Part shown: in pieces, positions 8,233 through 16,558 of the stretch
Numbering within the stretch: position 1 is the first letter of the stretch
Layout: each line of letters starts with the position of its first letter
DNA from: Actinomycetes bacterium
GTDB lineage: Bacteria > Actinomycetota > Thermoleophilia > Gaiellales > F1-60-MAGs149
Assembly (NCBI GenBank): GCA_025360225.1
Contig: JANYCN010000036.1
Coordinates: forward strand, 85,615 to 149,614
Direction of reading: 5' to 3'
DNA length: 64,000 nt
The notes under the pieces: generated by a model
Told to the model about the DNA's origin: nothing
The model's input: the letters and a program-made list of their open reading frames with translations, nothing else
Databases searched by the model: none
Program-made: the position numbers and the translations under genes

Positions 8233-10256
8233 GGGTACGCAGAGCGCTCGGCGGTCTCGCGCTGGCCGTGCTCGTCGCGGCGCCGTCCGGTGCGCTCGCC
8301 AGAGCGTCGTCGACGATCGTTGGTGACCCGGGCGGGATCCTCTCCGCCGGCCCGCGACTCGACGAGCGAAAGGTCAACGACATCGCGGGCGCGAACACCG
8401 TCGTCTCGTCGGTCGTTTTCGGACACCCGCTCGCCGTCTGGTTCGCGGCGTACTCGGGCACGAGCGGCTGGTGGGTTGCGTCGCTCCGCGAGCCTGACCG
8501 ACCGGTGCTGGCGTGGGTGACGGTGCGCGATCGCGATAGCGTGGTGCTCGGCTCTCGGGTCGTCCCCGGGGACACGCCAGGGATCGCGAACCTCCGCACG
8601 GAGCAGGCGCAACGGCTCGCTGGCGCGCCAGCGAAGGTTCGCGACTGGGTTGTGCGCTACGAGTCCCATCACCTGCACGTGACGACGCAGACGTCGTATG
8701 ACCCGAACGGCATCTGGACGCGGCACTGGTGGTCGGTGGGTGGCGAGATCGCCCGCGTCACGGTGAACGACCGCACCCGCGCGATCGAGAGCGCGTGGAT
8801 CGGCCCACAGGTGGCCTGGTCGATGGCTCGCGGTGGTGATGGGTTCGGCAAGCGCATCAACGATCCGTGGATCTTCGCACCGCTCCTCGCGCTGTTCGTG
8901 TTCGGGCTGCTCGACTTCCGGCGCCTCTGGTCGCTGCGCACCGTCGACGTCGTCGCCCTCGCCGCGTTCTCCGTCTCGCTCTGGTTCTTCATCCAGGGCG
9001 AGGTGTTCTGGTCGGTGCCGACGGTCTACCCGTCGCTCGTCTACCTTCTTGCCCGGCTCCTCGGCATCGCCCTGGGCCGCGCGCCTCGGCCAGCGTACGT
9101 GACGTGCTGGCCGCTCTGGGTGATCGCAACGCTCGCCGTCTTCGCGATGGGGTTCCGCGGTGGGTTGAACGCGTGGTCATCGAACGTCATCGACGTTGGC
9201 TACGCAGGCGTCGCTGGCGCCGACCGGCTGCTCCACGGCCAGAGCCCGTACGGGTTCATGCCGAAACCGACCGCCCGGCCTTGCGGCGTGAAGTACGCCG
9301 ATGGCTCGTACTCGGCCTACATCCAGCCGGATGGTCGGTGTGAGTCCGCCGTCGAGCAGGGAGACACCTACGGGCCGATCACCTACGAGGTGTACGCCCC
9401 GTTCACCGAGGCCCTCGGTTGGACCGGGCGATGGGATGACCTGCCTGCGGCGCACGTCACGTCTGTCGTGTTCGACGGGCTCGCCTTCCTCGGGCTCGTC
9501 GTCGCGGGCTGGCAGATCGGTGGCCGGCGCCTGGCGGCGACGCTCGGCTTCTTCTGGGCGTCCTACCCGTTCACGCTGTACGCGATGTCCTCGAACTCGA
9601 ACGACGCGATCGTCGCCGCGTTCCTCGCCTGGACGTTCGCGGTGTTTCGCCGTCCGTTCTGGCGTGGGGTGGCGTTCGGTTGCGCTGCTCTCGCGAAGTT
9701 CACGCCGGTCCTGTGCCTGGCGGTGCTGCTGCGCGCCGACCGACGACCGTGGCAGGAACCAGCGGAGTGGCCCTTCAGCAGCGGCGGCCCGGCGCTGGTG
9801 CGCCGCCCGAGCCGCCTGCGGTCCGTCGTCAACCTCGTCCGGCCCGGCCCTGGCGGCGTGTCGTTCGCGCTCGGCGTCGCCGTCTCAGCGATCGTCGCCT
9901 TCGGCATCCTCCTGCCGATGGCGCACTGGTCGTGGCACCTGTTCTACGAGCGGACGTTCGGCTTCCAGCTCGACCGGCGTTCGCCGTTCTCGATCTGGGA
10001 CTGGGGTGACTATCCGGGGTTCCCTGACCTTGCCCGTGTCAAGCGCCTCCTCTGGCTCGCGTTGATCGCCGTCGCGGGGCTGCTCTACGTTCTCCCGCGG
10101 CGTCTCGACATCACGCGCGTCGCGGCGCTGGTAGGCGCGATCCTCGTCGGCATCCACATCGTGCTCACCCACTGGTCGTACCTCTACATGCCGTGGTTCG
10201 TGCCGGCGCTAGCGATCGCGTTGTGCGCCCCGCGAACGGGGAGCCGGCGGGCGTGA
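8229..10256 (+). CDS. Large polytopic membrane protein, GT-C/GT87-like glycosyltransferase
   Basis: A 675-aa protein. A signal-like hydrophobic start (about 5-24) is followed by an extracytoplasmic domain (about 25-210). Around ten TM segments then run through the second two thirds, in the pattern of GT-C polyprenyl-phosphate sugar transferases. A short loop holds LLHGQSPYGFMPK and YGPITYEVYAPF, and acidic/aromatic loops resemble GT87/DUF2029 proteins. The donor is probably a polyprenyl-phosphate sugar (inference). The track ORF starts at 7857; ATG 8229, overlapping the gtrA stop, is preferred because upstream codons are a gtrA shadow. Confidence 0.75.
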   Translation: MRVRRALGGLALAVLVAAPSGALARASSTIVGDPGGILSAGPRLDERKVNDIAGANTVVSSVVFGHPLAVWFAAYSGTSGWWVASLREPDRPVLAWVTVRDRDSVVLGSRVVPGDTPGIANLRTEQAQRLAGAPAKVRDWVVRYESHHLHVTTQTSYDPNGIWTRHWWSVGGEIARVTVNDRTRAIESAWIGPQVAWSMARGGDGFGKRINDPWIFAPLLALFVFGLLDFRRLWSLRTVDVVALAAFSVSLWFFIQGEVFWSVPTVYPSLVYLLARLLGIALGRAPRPAYVTCWPLWVIATLAVFAMGFRGGLNAWSSNVIDVGYAGVAGADRLLHGQSPYGFMPKPTARPCGVKYADGSYSAYIQPDGRCESAVEQGDTYGPITYEVYAPFTEALGWTGRWDDLPAAHVTSVVFDGLAFLGLVVAGWQIGGRRLAATLGFFWASYPFTLYAMSSNSNDAIVAAFLAWTFAVFRRPFWRGVAFGCAALAKFTPVLCLAVLLRADRRPWQEPAEWPFSSGGPALVRRPSRLRSVVNLVRPGPGGVSFALGVAVSAIVAFGILLPMAHWSWHLFYERTFGFQLDRRSPFSIWDWGDYPGFPDLARVKRLLWLALIAVAGLLYVLPRRLDITRVAALVGAILVGIHIVLTHWSYLYMPWFVPALAIALCAPRTGSRRA

Positions 10257-11905
10257 GGCGCTCCTCCGCCCTCGTCGCACTCGCCTACCTTGCCCTCTCG
10301 GTCGCCCTCTTCGGGAGGGGCGCTCTCGCCGATCCGTCGGGGTCGGTCGTAGGGCTCGGCGGCAGCGATCAGGGCGTGTTCATGTGGTCGCTCGAGTGGT
10401 GGCCGCACGCGATCACGACGCTCCACGATCCGCTGCAGACCGACCTGGTGTACGCGCCGACCGGCTGGAACCTTGCGTGGACATCGGTGATCGGCGGGCC
10501 GGCGCTCGCCCTCTGGCCTGTCACCGCGGCGTTCGGCCCCGTTGTCGCCCTCAACGTGCTGGCACTGCTCGCGCCGGCGCTCGCCGCTCAGTCGGCGTTC
10601 CTGCTCTGTCGCGAGCTGACGGCGCGGACCGCACCATCAGCGATCGGTGGTCTCGTGTTCGGCTTCTCGACCTTCATGGCGTCGCAGATGGTGAACCACG
10701 TCAACCTCGCGCTCTGCTTCCCGCTCCCGCTCGCCGCGCTCGCGGTGCTCCGCCACGCCCGCGGGCGCACGACGACGCGCCGTTTCGTTGTCGAGCTCGC
10801 GCTCCCCCTCCTTGCGTGCTACTCGATCTTCCTCGAGACCTTCCTCACGCTCTCGGTCCTCTCTGCCGTCGGACTCGTGATCGCCCACGTCGTTGTCGAT
10901 CGTCAGGCGAGCGTGCGGCTGTGGCGCACGACACGGATCGCGTTGATCACGTACGTCGGCGTGTGCTTGCTCACGGCGCCGTACACCCTGCACGCGATGC
11001 TGGCCGGCAACGAGGTATCCCAGGTCCTTGCGGGCGGCGCGTACCCGCTTGACCTCGCGAGCACGCTCTCGCCCACCCGCGTCACGGAGCACCACTGGCT
11101 CCGCCCGCTCGCCCCGTTGCGGCAGATCGTCAACGGCGACAACTTCACCGAGCAGGGCGCCTACGTCGGACCGATCGTTCCGCTCGTCGTCGTTCTCGCG
11201 ATCGCCGCGTTACGACGCTCACGGCTCCTGTGGGGAACGCTCGCCTTCGCAGCGATCGCTCTCGCGTTCGCGATCGGGCCGACGATCTACTACGCGGGCC
11301 GGCCCGTCGGTGAGCTGCCGCTTGGCTGGATCCTTAGCCAGCCGCTGATGCGCACCGTGCTGCTCGTTCGGGTGTTCGTCTACGTCTGGCTCGCGCTCGC
11401 CGTGCTCACCGCCCTGCTCGTCGCCCGCCTCCCGGCGGCCGCCGGGATTGCCCTCGCGACCGCGCTCGCACTCACCCTCGTGCCGTCGCTTGATCGCTCG
11501 TCGTGGACGACGTCGCTCACCGTTCCCGCGTTCTTCGACAACGGCTTGTGGCGCTCGGCGGTGCGCGAGAACGACAAGGTGCTGATCGTGCCGCCGGGGT
11601 TCGCCGGCAACTCGATGTTCTGGCAGGCGCGCACCGGCTTCGCGTTCCGCATGACGGGTGGGTACGTCAGCGCGATCCCCCCAGACCAGCTGTGGCGCTA
11701 CCCGACGTACCGCTCGATGTTCACGCGCGAGCCCGTGCTCGAGCCGGCACGCGAGCTGCGCCGGCTCCTCGTCGAACGCGCTGTTGACGACGTCGTCGTC
11801 GTCGACGGGCAGGACCCCAGATGGGAGGCACTGATGGGCGCCGTCGCGACCGGCCGACAGATCGGCGGCGTCACCGTCTGGCGGGTGCCGCGCTGGCTGC
11901 GGTGA
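10253..11905 (+). CDS. Polytopic membrane protein, GT-C/YfhO-like glycosyltransferase candidate
   Basis: A 550-aa protein with about eleven TM helices and a soluble C-terminal domain (about 430-550). An early extracytoplasmic loop contains GGSDQGVFMWSLEWWPHA, the acidic/aromatic first loop expected of GT-C enzymes. The C-terminal part (NDKVLIVPPGF, DVVVVDGQDPRWE) resembles proteins that transfer sugars from lipid carriers to wall polymers. GTG 10253 gives a GTGA overlap with the previous gene. It is the last gene of the gtrA unit. Confidence 0.72.
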   Translation: MRRSSALVALAYLALSVALFGRGALADPSGSVVGLGGSDQGVFMWSLEWWPHAITTLHDPLQTDLVYAPTGWNLAWTSVIGGPALALWPVTAAFGPVVALNVLALLAPALAAQSAFLLCRELTARTAPSAIGGLVFGFSTFMASQMVNHVNLALCFPLPLAALAVLRHARGRTTTRRFVVELALPLLACYSIFLETFLTLSVLSAVGLVIAHVVVDRQASVRLWRTTRIALITYVGVCLLTAPYTLHAMLAGNEVSQVLAGGAYPLDLASTLSPTRVTEHHWLRPLAPLRQIVNGDNFTEQGAYVGPIVPLVVVLAIAALRRSRLLWGTLAFAAIALAFAIGPTIYYAGRPVGELPLGWILSQPLMRTVLLVRVFVYVWLALAVLTALLVARLPAAAGIALATALALTLVPSLDRSSWTTSLTVPAFFDNGLWRSAVRENDKVLIVPPGFAGNSMFWQARTGFAFRMTGGYVSAIPPDQLWRYPTYRSMFTREPVLEPARELRRLLVERAVDDVVVVDGQDPRWEALMGAVATGRQIGGVTVWRVPRWLR

Positions 11906-11911
11906 AGCGCG

Positions 11912-12079
11912 TTAGTCCCCTGCGCCGTCGAACCCCGACACCGCTTGCCAGGCCCGGTCGCGGGCAGCTGCGCGGCGTGCGCTGCTCGACTGTTCTGCGA
12001 TCGTCCGACGCCGCCACGCCTCGATGTTCACGAGGAGCGCGAGGGCGACCAGCGAGCAGACCAGGGCGGCGGCAAGCAT
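11912..12079 (-). CDS. Small single-pass membrane protein (55 aa), below ORF-track cutoff
   Basis: Too short for the ORF track. Reading the minus strand from ATG 12079 gives MLAAALVCSLVALALLVNIEAW, a clean N-terminal TM helix, then a basic region (WRRRTIAEQ) and an amphipathic tail. The stop is TAA. GAGAGGGCAG lies just upstream as a plausible ribosome binding site. It follows the LysR gene on the same strand. It fills most of the gap between the GT-like and lysR genes. I know no homologue. Confidence 0.45.
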   Translation of the reverse strand: MLAAALVCSLVALALLVNIEAWRRRTIAEQSSSARRAAARDRAWQAVSGFDGAGD

Positions 12080-12127
12080 CTCTGCCCTCTCGTTCGCGTG
12101 CCGCTGGCTGAGTCCTTCACGGCCCGC

Positions 12128-13045
12128 TCACCCGTCGGCAGCGCCGAGCGCGTCGCTCGCGCGCAGCAGCTGTTCGGCGATCCGCACGATCGCGCGGGTC
12201 GCGGGGCTCGTCGCGACGTCGCGACGTGTGACGATCGCGAACGTGTCGATCACCGGGTCGGCGAAGGCGACCGTCCCGAGCCCCTTCGGCAGGCTCGGGT
12301 GGCGGGCGATCGCCGCGCTCGCGACGGTGTCACCGACGCCGAGGGCCGCCAGCTGGAGCGCGACCCACACGTCCTCAACCTCGACGACGGGGCTGAGCGT
12401 CAGCCCCGCCCGCTGTGCGCGCTCGGCGAGCTGGCGGCGCATCGGATCGCGCAGACCGTGCGTTGCGTGCGGCAACACGAGACGAGCGGCGCAGAGCCGC
12501 TCGATCGTGACCGGCGTCGCGAGCCGACGGAGCGTCGCCGAGACGTACAGGACGGCGTCGGTCGCGATCGGGCGGATCTCCAGACCGGCCGGATCGACCG
12601 GGAGCACGACGAGGGCTGCCTCGACGCGTCCAGCGCGCACCTCGTCTGCGGCGTCGGCCGAGTTCAGTCCGACGGTGCGGACGCTCACCTGGGGGTGTCG
12701 TCGCCGAAACTCCGCGATCAGGTCTGCGATCAGGTAGAACGACGCGGTTCCGAACACGCCGAAGGTGACCGTGCCGGCGACGACCGTGCGTACGGCGGCG
12801 ACCGCCTGCGCGCCCTCCTCGGCGGCGGCAATCGCCCGTCGGGCGTGGCGGCGTAGGGCGCGACCAGGCTCCGTCAGCTCGACGTGACGGCCAGCGCGGA
12901 CGAACAGGGCGACGCCGAGCTCCCGTTCGAGCGTCCGGACGTGCTCGGAGAGGGACGGCTGGGCGATGCGGAGGGCGTGCGCGCCTGCCGTGAACGAGCC
13001 GTGGTCGGCGGCAGCGAGGAAGGCCCGCAGCTGCTGAAGCGTCAT
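12128..13045 (-). CDS. LysR-family transcriptional regulator
   Basis: A 305-aa LysR regulator. The N-terminal winged HTH is at about 1-60 (MTLQQLRAFLAAADHGSFTAGA, LRIAQPSLSEHVRTLERELGV), followed by a linker helix and a periplasmic-binding-protein-like effector domain (about 88-295). It is divergent from a DMT-family exporter with 70 bp between starts, the classic layout for a regulator controlling its neighbour. ATG 13045 lies six nt after TAGGAT, consistent with a leaderless transcript. Confidence 0.93.
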   Translation of the reverse strand: MTLQQLRAFLAAADHGSFTAGAHALRIAQPSLSEHVRTLERELGVALFVRAGRHVELTEPGRALRRHARRAIAAAEEGAQAVAAVRTVVAGTVTFGVFGTASFYLIADLIAEFRRRHPQVSVRTVGLNSADAADEVRAGRVEAALVVLPVDPAGLEIRPIATDAVLYVSATLRRLATPVTIERLCAARLVLPHATHGLRDPMRRQLAERAQRAGLTLSPVVEVEDVWVALQLAALGVGDTVASAAIARHPSLPKGLGTVAFADPVIDTFAIVTRRDVATSPATRAIVRIAEQLLRASDALGAADG

Positions 13046-13115
13046 AGGGTAATCCTATCGCTCTTGTCGAACATCTCATATATTTCTATTGCAGACAGCG
13101 TCGTACGGTAAGACC
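13046..13115. promoter_or_regulatory. Divergent promoter region between lysR and DMT exporter
   Basis: A 70-bp AT-richer spacer. The minus-strand box TAGGAT ends six nt before the lysR ATG, and the plus-strand box TACGGT (13104-13109) ends six nt before the exporter ATG. Between them lies CATCTCATATATTTCTATTG, an AT-rich tract suited to a LysR T-N11-A operator. The exact operator cannot be fixed by eye. Confidence 0.55.
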
Positions 13116-14060
13116 ATGATCTTCGCAGTCGCCCTCCTGATCGCCTCCATCCGTCCGGGACTCCGCCGCTGGCGCCGCATCGCCGAGGAGCGCCGCGGCC
13201 TGATCGCGATCCTGCTCGCGACGCTGGCGTTCGCCAGCCTGACCGTGTTCGTGCGCCTCGCCTCGGATGCCGGCGCGACGATCCCGACGATCCTCACCGG
13301 ACGCTTCACGATTGCCGCCGTGGTGCTCTGGGTGCTGGTGGCCCGCTCCGGCCACGCGCGCGTTGGCCGGCGGACGATCGCGATCGGACTCCTGCTCGGG
13401 GCCGGAGCCTACAGCGTCGAGTCGATGCTGTTCCTGGACGCCGTCGCCCGGCTGAACGCGCCGCTCGCGGCGCTGCTGATGTACACCTACCCGGCGATCG
13501 TCACCGTCGGGGCCGTCGCCCTCCGTCGCGAGCGCCTCTCGCTCCGGCGCGCCGCGGCGCTGGGACTCGCCTCGACCGGCACGGTGCTGGTGCTCGTCGC
13601 CGGCGGCGCGGCCCGCGTCGACGTCGCCGGGATCGTGCTCGCGCTGGGAGCCGCGGTCGCGTATGCCGCCTACATCCTCGCCGCCGACTCGGTGATGCGC
13701 CGCGCCGAACCGCTCGTTCTCGCCGCGCTGGTCTGCAGCGGCGCCGCGGTCGGCTGCGCGGGCGCCGGTGCTGCCTCGGGTCAGCTGTCCCTCGGGTTCG
13801 ACGAGACGGGGTGGATCTGGGTCGTCGCGGTCGCGCTCACCTCGACCGTGTTCGCGATCGGCGCGTTCCTGACGGGCGTCGCCCGCCTCGGCGCGTCTCG
13901 CGCCAGCATCCTCTCGACGTTCGAGCCGCTGCTGACCGTCGGCCTCGCGTTCGTCGTCTTCGGCACCCAGCTCGCCCCCGCTCAGATGGCGGGCGGCGCG
14001 CTCGTCCTCGCCGGCGCGCTGGTGCTCCAGCTGCGCCTGCCCCGCCGCACCGTCGCCTGA
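13116..14060 (+). CDS. EamA/DMT-superfamily transporter (exporter)
   Basis: A 314-aa protein with ten TM helices in two EamA repeats (about 28-145 and 165-305). LNAPLAALLMYTYPAIV and GASRASILSTFEPLLTV are the characteristic helix pairs at the end of each repeat. It is probably a drug/metabolite or amino-acid exporter; the substrate is unknown. The track uses TTG 13089. ATG 13116 is preferred because TACGGT sits six nt upstream. It is likely controlled by the divergent LysR. Confidence 0.88.
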   Translation: MIFAVALLIASIRPGLRRWRRIAEERRGLIAILLATLAFASLTVFVRLASDAGATIPTILTGRFTIAAVVLWVLVARSGHARVGRRTIAIGLLLGAGAYSVESMLFLDAVARLNAPLAALLMYTYPAIVTVGAVALRRERLSLRRAAALGLASTGTVLVLVAGGAARVDVAGIVLALGAAVAYAAYILAADSVMRRAEPLVLAALVCSGAAVGCAGAGAASGQLSLGFDETGWIWVVAVALTSTVFAIGAFLTGVARLGASRASILSTFEPLLTVGLAFVVFGTQLAPAQMAGGALVLAGALVLQLRLPRRTVA

Positions 14061-14064
14061 TCCG

Positions 14065-14850
14065 CTACGCGGACCGCCGGAAGAGCTCGATCGCTGTCGC
14101 CTTCCCCTCGGTGGTGCACGTGATGACGGCGCCCTCGAGACGTACGTCCTGATCCGCGGGCTCCGACTTCTGGTTCTGCTGCGTCAGGAAGCGGCGGAGG
14201 ATGATCTCCTTCTTCACCCCGATCACGGAGTCGTGTGGCCCCGTCATGCCGAGATCGGTGATGTAGGCGGTGCCGCCCGGCAGGACGCGCGCGTCGTTCG
14301 TCTGCACGTGCGTGTGGGTGCCGACCACGGCCGTCACCTTTCCCGCCAGGTGCCAGCCCATCGCGACCTTCTCGCTCGTCGCCTCGGCGTGCATGTCGAG
14401 CAACACGATCGGCGCCGCCGCGCGCGCCTCGGCGACCAGGCCGTCGACGACCTCGAACGGCGATCGCGCCGGCTCGAGCGCGAAGCGGCCGAGAAGGTTC
14501 CCGACGGCGACGCGCACCCCGTTCGCGGCGGTGACGACGACGAGGCCGCGGCCGGGGAGCGTCGCGAGGAAGTTCGCCGGCCGCGCAACCCGTTCTGCGG
14601 TGGTCAGGTACGCGCCGACGCCGGTGCGCCGCCACGTGTGGTTGCCCATCGTCAGGCAGTCGACGCCGGCAGCGAGGAGCCGCTCGGCGAGGCGCGCCGT
14701 GAAGCCGGCACCGTCCGCGACGTTCTCGCCGTTCGCAACGACGAGGTGGAGCTGAAGCTCGTCGCGCAGGTCGCGGACGTGGCGCTCGATCGCGCTGAGC
14801 CCGGACGAGGCGAACACGTCGCCGAGAAAGAGGATCCGCATCTCGGTCAC
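14065..14850 (-). CDS. ymdB: YmdB-family metallophosphoesterase (TIGR00282)
   Basis: A 261-aa calcineurin-like phosphodiesterase of the YmdB type, a 2',3'-cyclic-nucleotide phosphodiesterase in characterised members. Metal-ligand motifs are ILFLGDVFASSG (Asp), VANGENVADG (Asn/Glu), TMGNHTWRR (Asn/His), LLDMHAEATSEK (His) and GTHTHVQTND (His-x-His). Length matches the family. Its start overlaps the stop of the upstream M23-type gene (ATGA), so the two are co-transcribed. Confidence 0.9.
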   Translation of the reverse strand: MTEMRILFLGDVFASSGLSAIERHVRDLRDELQLHLVVANGENVADGAGFTARLAERLLAAGVDCLTMGNHTWRRTGVGAYLTTAERVARPANFLATLPGRGLVVVTAANGVRVAVGNLLGRFALEPARSPFEVVDGLVAEARAAAPIVLLDMHAEATSEKVAMGWHLAGKVTAVVGTHTHVQTNDARVLPGGTAYITDLGMTGPHDSVIGVKKEIILRRFLTQQNQKSEPADQDVRLEGAVITCTTEGKATAIELFRRSA

Positions 14851-15836
14851 GGGATCGCCAGCACCTCGGCCGGCCGAACCTCGATGTGGACGTGGTTGCC
14901 GGCATCAGCCGTGTACTGCGCGATATCCATCTTCAGCACCGGGGAGAGGTCGACGACGGTGCCCAGCAGCGTCGGCGTCTGGGCGGAGATATCGGAGCCT
15001 ACCCGCAGCGATGGGTCGGGCGCCAGGTTCGACAACACGACCACGACCGTCGGATCGCCGAGCGGTTGGACGGAGACGACCGAGCCCCACGCGCGGCCGC
15101 TGACGACGTACGGGGTGATCCCGACGACGACTCCGGTCACCGGCGCGTACAGCTGCGTGCCAGCGGCGGCGCCAACGTCGACGCTCTGCGTCGATCCTCC
15201 GGACTCGTAGTACGACGGCGTCGCCGCCGTCCCGCCGATCACCTGGCGCTCGAGCCGGTCGAGCAGGCTGGCGTTCAACAGGCGACCCGACGGCGTCAGG
15301 TCGAGCGCCCGTGCGCCGTCGACCGTGTGGTAGTCGATCGCCGTGACCCGTGCCGCGGCGATCGGCACGTACAGCACGACCGAGCCTCGTGAGGCGAGCT
15401 TGAGCGGTACCGGTGGCCCGCTGGGGATCAGTGCAGCGGCTGGCGCCGGGCCGCCACCCGCCGGGTCGGGTACGGCTGGCCCGTCGTCACGCAGCGCCGA
15501 GCCGAGCGTCACGCTCGTCGCGATCAGGACCATCCCGAGCGCGACGAGGCGACGGATGCGGCGCAGCTCCGCACCGCTCCGTGGTCGTCGGCGTTCAGCG
15601 GTCGTGCGCCCTTGCGGCTCGCGCGCTCGGCGGCGGCGGCGTCGCGTCGAACGACGAGAGCGGTGCCGGATCGGGATCGCGATGGGCTCCATCGGGAGCT
15701 CGACGGCCGGCTCGCCGACGGGCACGAGAGGTGCCGCGGGCGTGCTGCTAGGATGGCCACGATGCTCCGGGGAGCCAGTCCATGCGCCCTCGGCGAACGG
15801 CTCGTCCCCGTCCCCGAACAGGTCCGGGTCGTCCAC
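14847..15836 (-). CDS. Membrane-anchored M23-like (LytM domain) protein
   Basis: A 329-aa protein. The N-terminus is acidic (VDDPDLFGDGDEPF), followed by an Arg-rich cytoplasmic stretch (RRSTRRRRRRAREP), one TM helix (about 115-133, LVALGMVLIATSVTLGSAL) and an extracytoplasmic domain. The C-terminal part looks LytM/M23-like (GTQLYAPVTGVVVGITPYVVSGRAWGSVVSV, HVHIEVRP), but the full HxxxD metal site is not evident, so it may be a non-catalytic adaptor. The track start at 16295 is inside an antisense ABC gene. GTG 15836 is preferred, with TACAGT seven nt upstream. Confidence 0.72.
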   Translation of the reverse strand: MDDPDLFGDGDEPFAEGAWTGSPEHRGHPSSTPAAPLVPVGEPAVELPMEPIAIPIRHRSRRSTRRRRRRAREPQGRTTAERRRPRSGAELRRIRRLVALGMVLIATSVTLGSALRDDGPAVPDPAGGGPAPAAALIPSGPPVPLKLASRGSVVLYVPIAAARVTAIDYHTVDGARALDLTPSGRLLNASLLDRLERQVIGGTAATPSYYESGGSTQSVDVGAAAGTQLYAPVTGVVVGITPYVVSGRAWGSVVSVQPLGDPTVVVVLSNLAPDPSLRVGSDISAQTPTLLGTVVDLSPVLKMDIAQYTADAGNHVHIEVRPAEVLAIP

Positions 15837-15856
15837 GCGACCCACTGTACCGCCTG
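15837..15856. promoter_or_regulatory. 20-bp divergent start region with overlapping -10-like boxes
   Basis: Only 20 bp separate the divergent GTG (minus, 15836) and ATG (plus, 15857). The minus strand reads TACAGT-N7-GTG. On the plus strand TACCGC lies six nt before an alternative GTG at 15860. Both start regions share the GTAC core, so two leaderless transcripts would start within about 20 bp of each other. Confidence 0.45.
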
Positions 15857-16558
15857 ATGGTGCTCGAGGCCGAAGGCGTCGGGCAGCGCTACGGCGCGCG
15901 ATGGGTGCTCCGCGGCGTCTCCTTCCACGTCGCTGCCGGGGAGACCGTCGCGCTCGTCGGCGCCAACGGCGCTGGGAAGACGACGCTGCTGTCGATCCTC
16001 GCCGGGCTACGTGAGCCGACCGAAGGCTCCTCATCCCGCGTTGCCGTGCCCGGGTACGTGCCACAGCGCTCCGCCCTGTGGAGCCGCCTGACGGCGCGTG
16101 AGAACCTGGCGCTGCTCGCACGCCTCGGCGGCGTTGGCGATGCCGAGGAGGCGACCGCGCAGCTCCTCGCTCGCGCGGGGCTCGACGAGGTCGCCGACCG
16201 GCGCGTCTCTGACCTCTCGGTCGGTCAGGCGCAACGCGTGAACGTCGCTGCTGGCCTGCTCGGCGACCCGCTGCTGGTGCTGCTCGACGAGCCAACCTCG
16301 TCGCTCGATCCGCGGCAGCGCCAGCTCCTGTGGGGCCTCCTTCGTGCGGTCACGGAGCGCGGTGGCGCGGTCGTGTTCACCACGCAGAACGTCGAGGAGG
16401 TTGCGGCGCACGCCGACCGCCTGGTCGCGCTCGACGCCGGACGCCTCGTGTTCGCTGGGACGGTCGGGGCCTTCCGAGCGGCCGCCGATGCGGGCGACGC
16501 TGACCCCTTCGAGCAGGTGTTCCTCCGTTTCCTCGAGCAGGCCCCAGCCGTCGCGTGA
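15857..16558 (+). CDS. ABC transporter ATP-binding protein (CcmA/export type)
   Basis: A 233-aa ATPase subunit with Walker A GANGAGKTTLL, Q-loop VPQRSALW, signature LSVGQAQRV, Walker B LLVLLDEPTSSLDP and the switch region TTQNVEE (Asn/Gln where His is usual). It pairs with the ABC-2 permease encoded immediately downstream (GTGA overlap) to make an exporter. Residue FTTQN in place of the H-loop His is worth noting. GTG 15860 is an alternative start. Confidence 0.9.
   Translation: MVLEAEGVGQRYGARWVLRGVSFHVAAGETVALVGANGAGKTTLLSILAGLREPTEGSSSRVAVPGYVPQRSALWSRLTARENLALLARLGGVGDAEEATAQLLARAGLDEVADRRVSDLSVGQAQRVNVAAGLLGDPLLVLLDEPTSSLDPRQRQLLWGLLRAVTERGGAVVFTTQNVEEVAAHADRLVALDAGRLVFAGTVGAFRAAADAGDADPFEQVFLRFLEQAPAVA

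Noticed and set aside
15837-16295. N-terminal extension of the M23-like minus ORF up to 16295
   Set aside because: It is antisense to the ABC ATPase with intact motifs and is an Arg-rich shadow. The acidic N-terminus from GTG 15836 reads as real protein.
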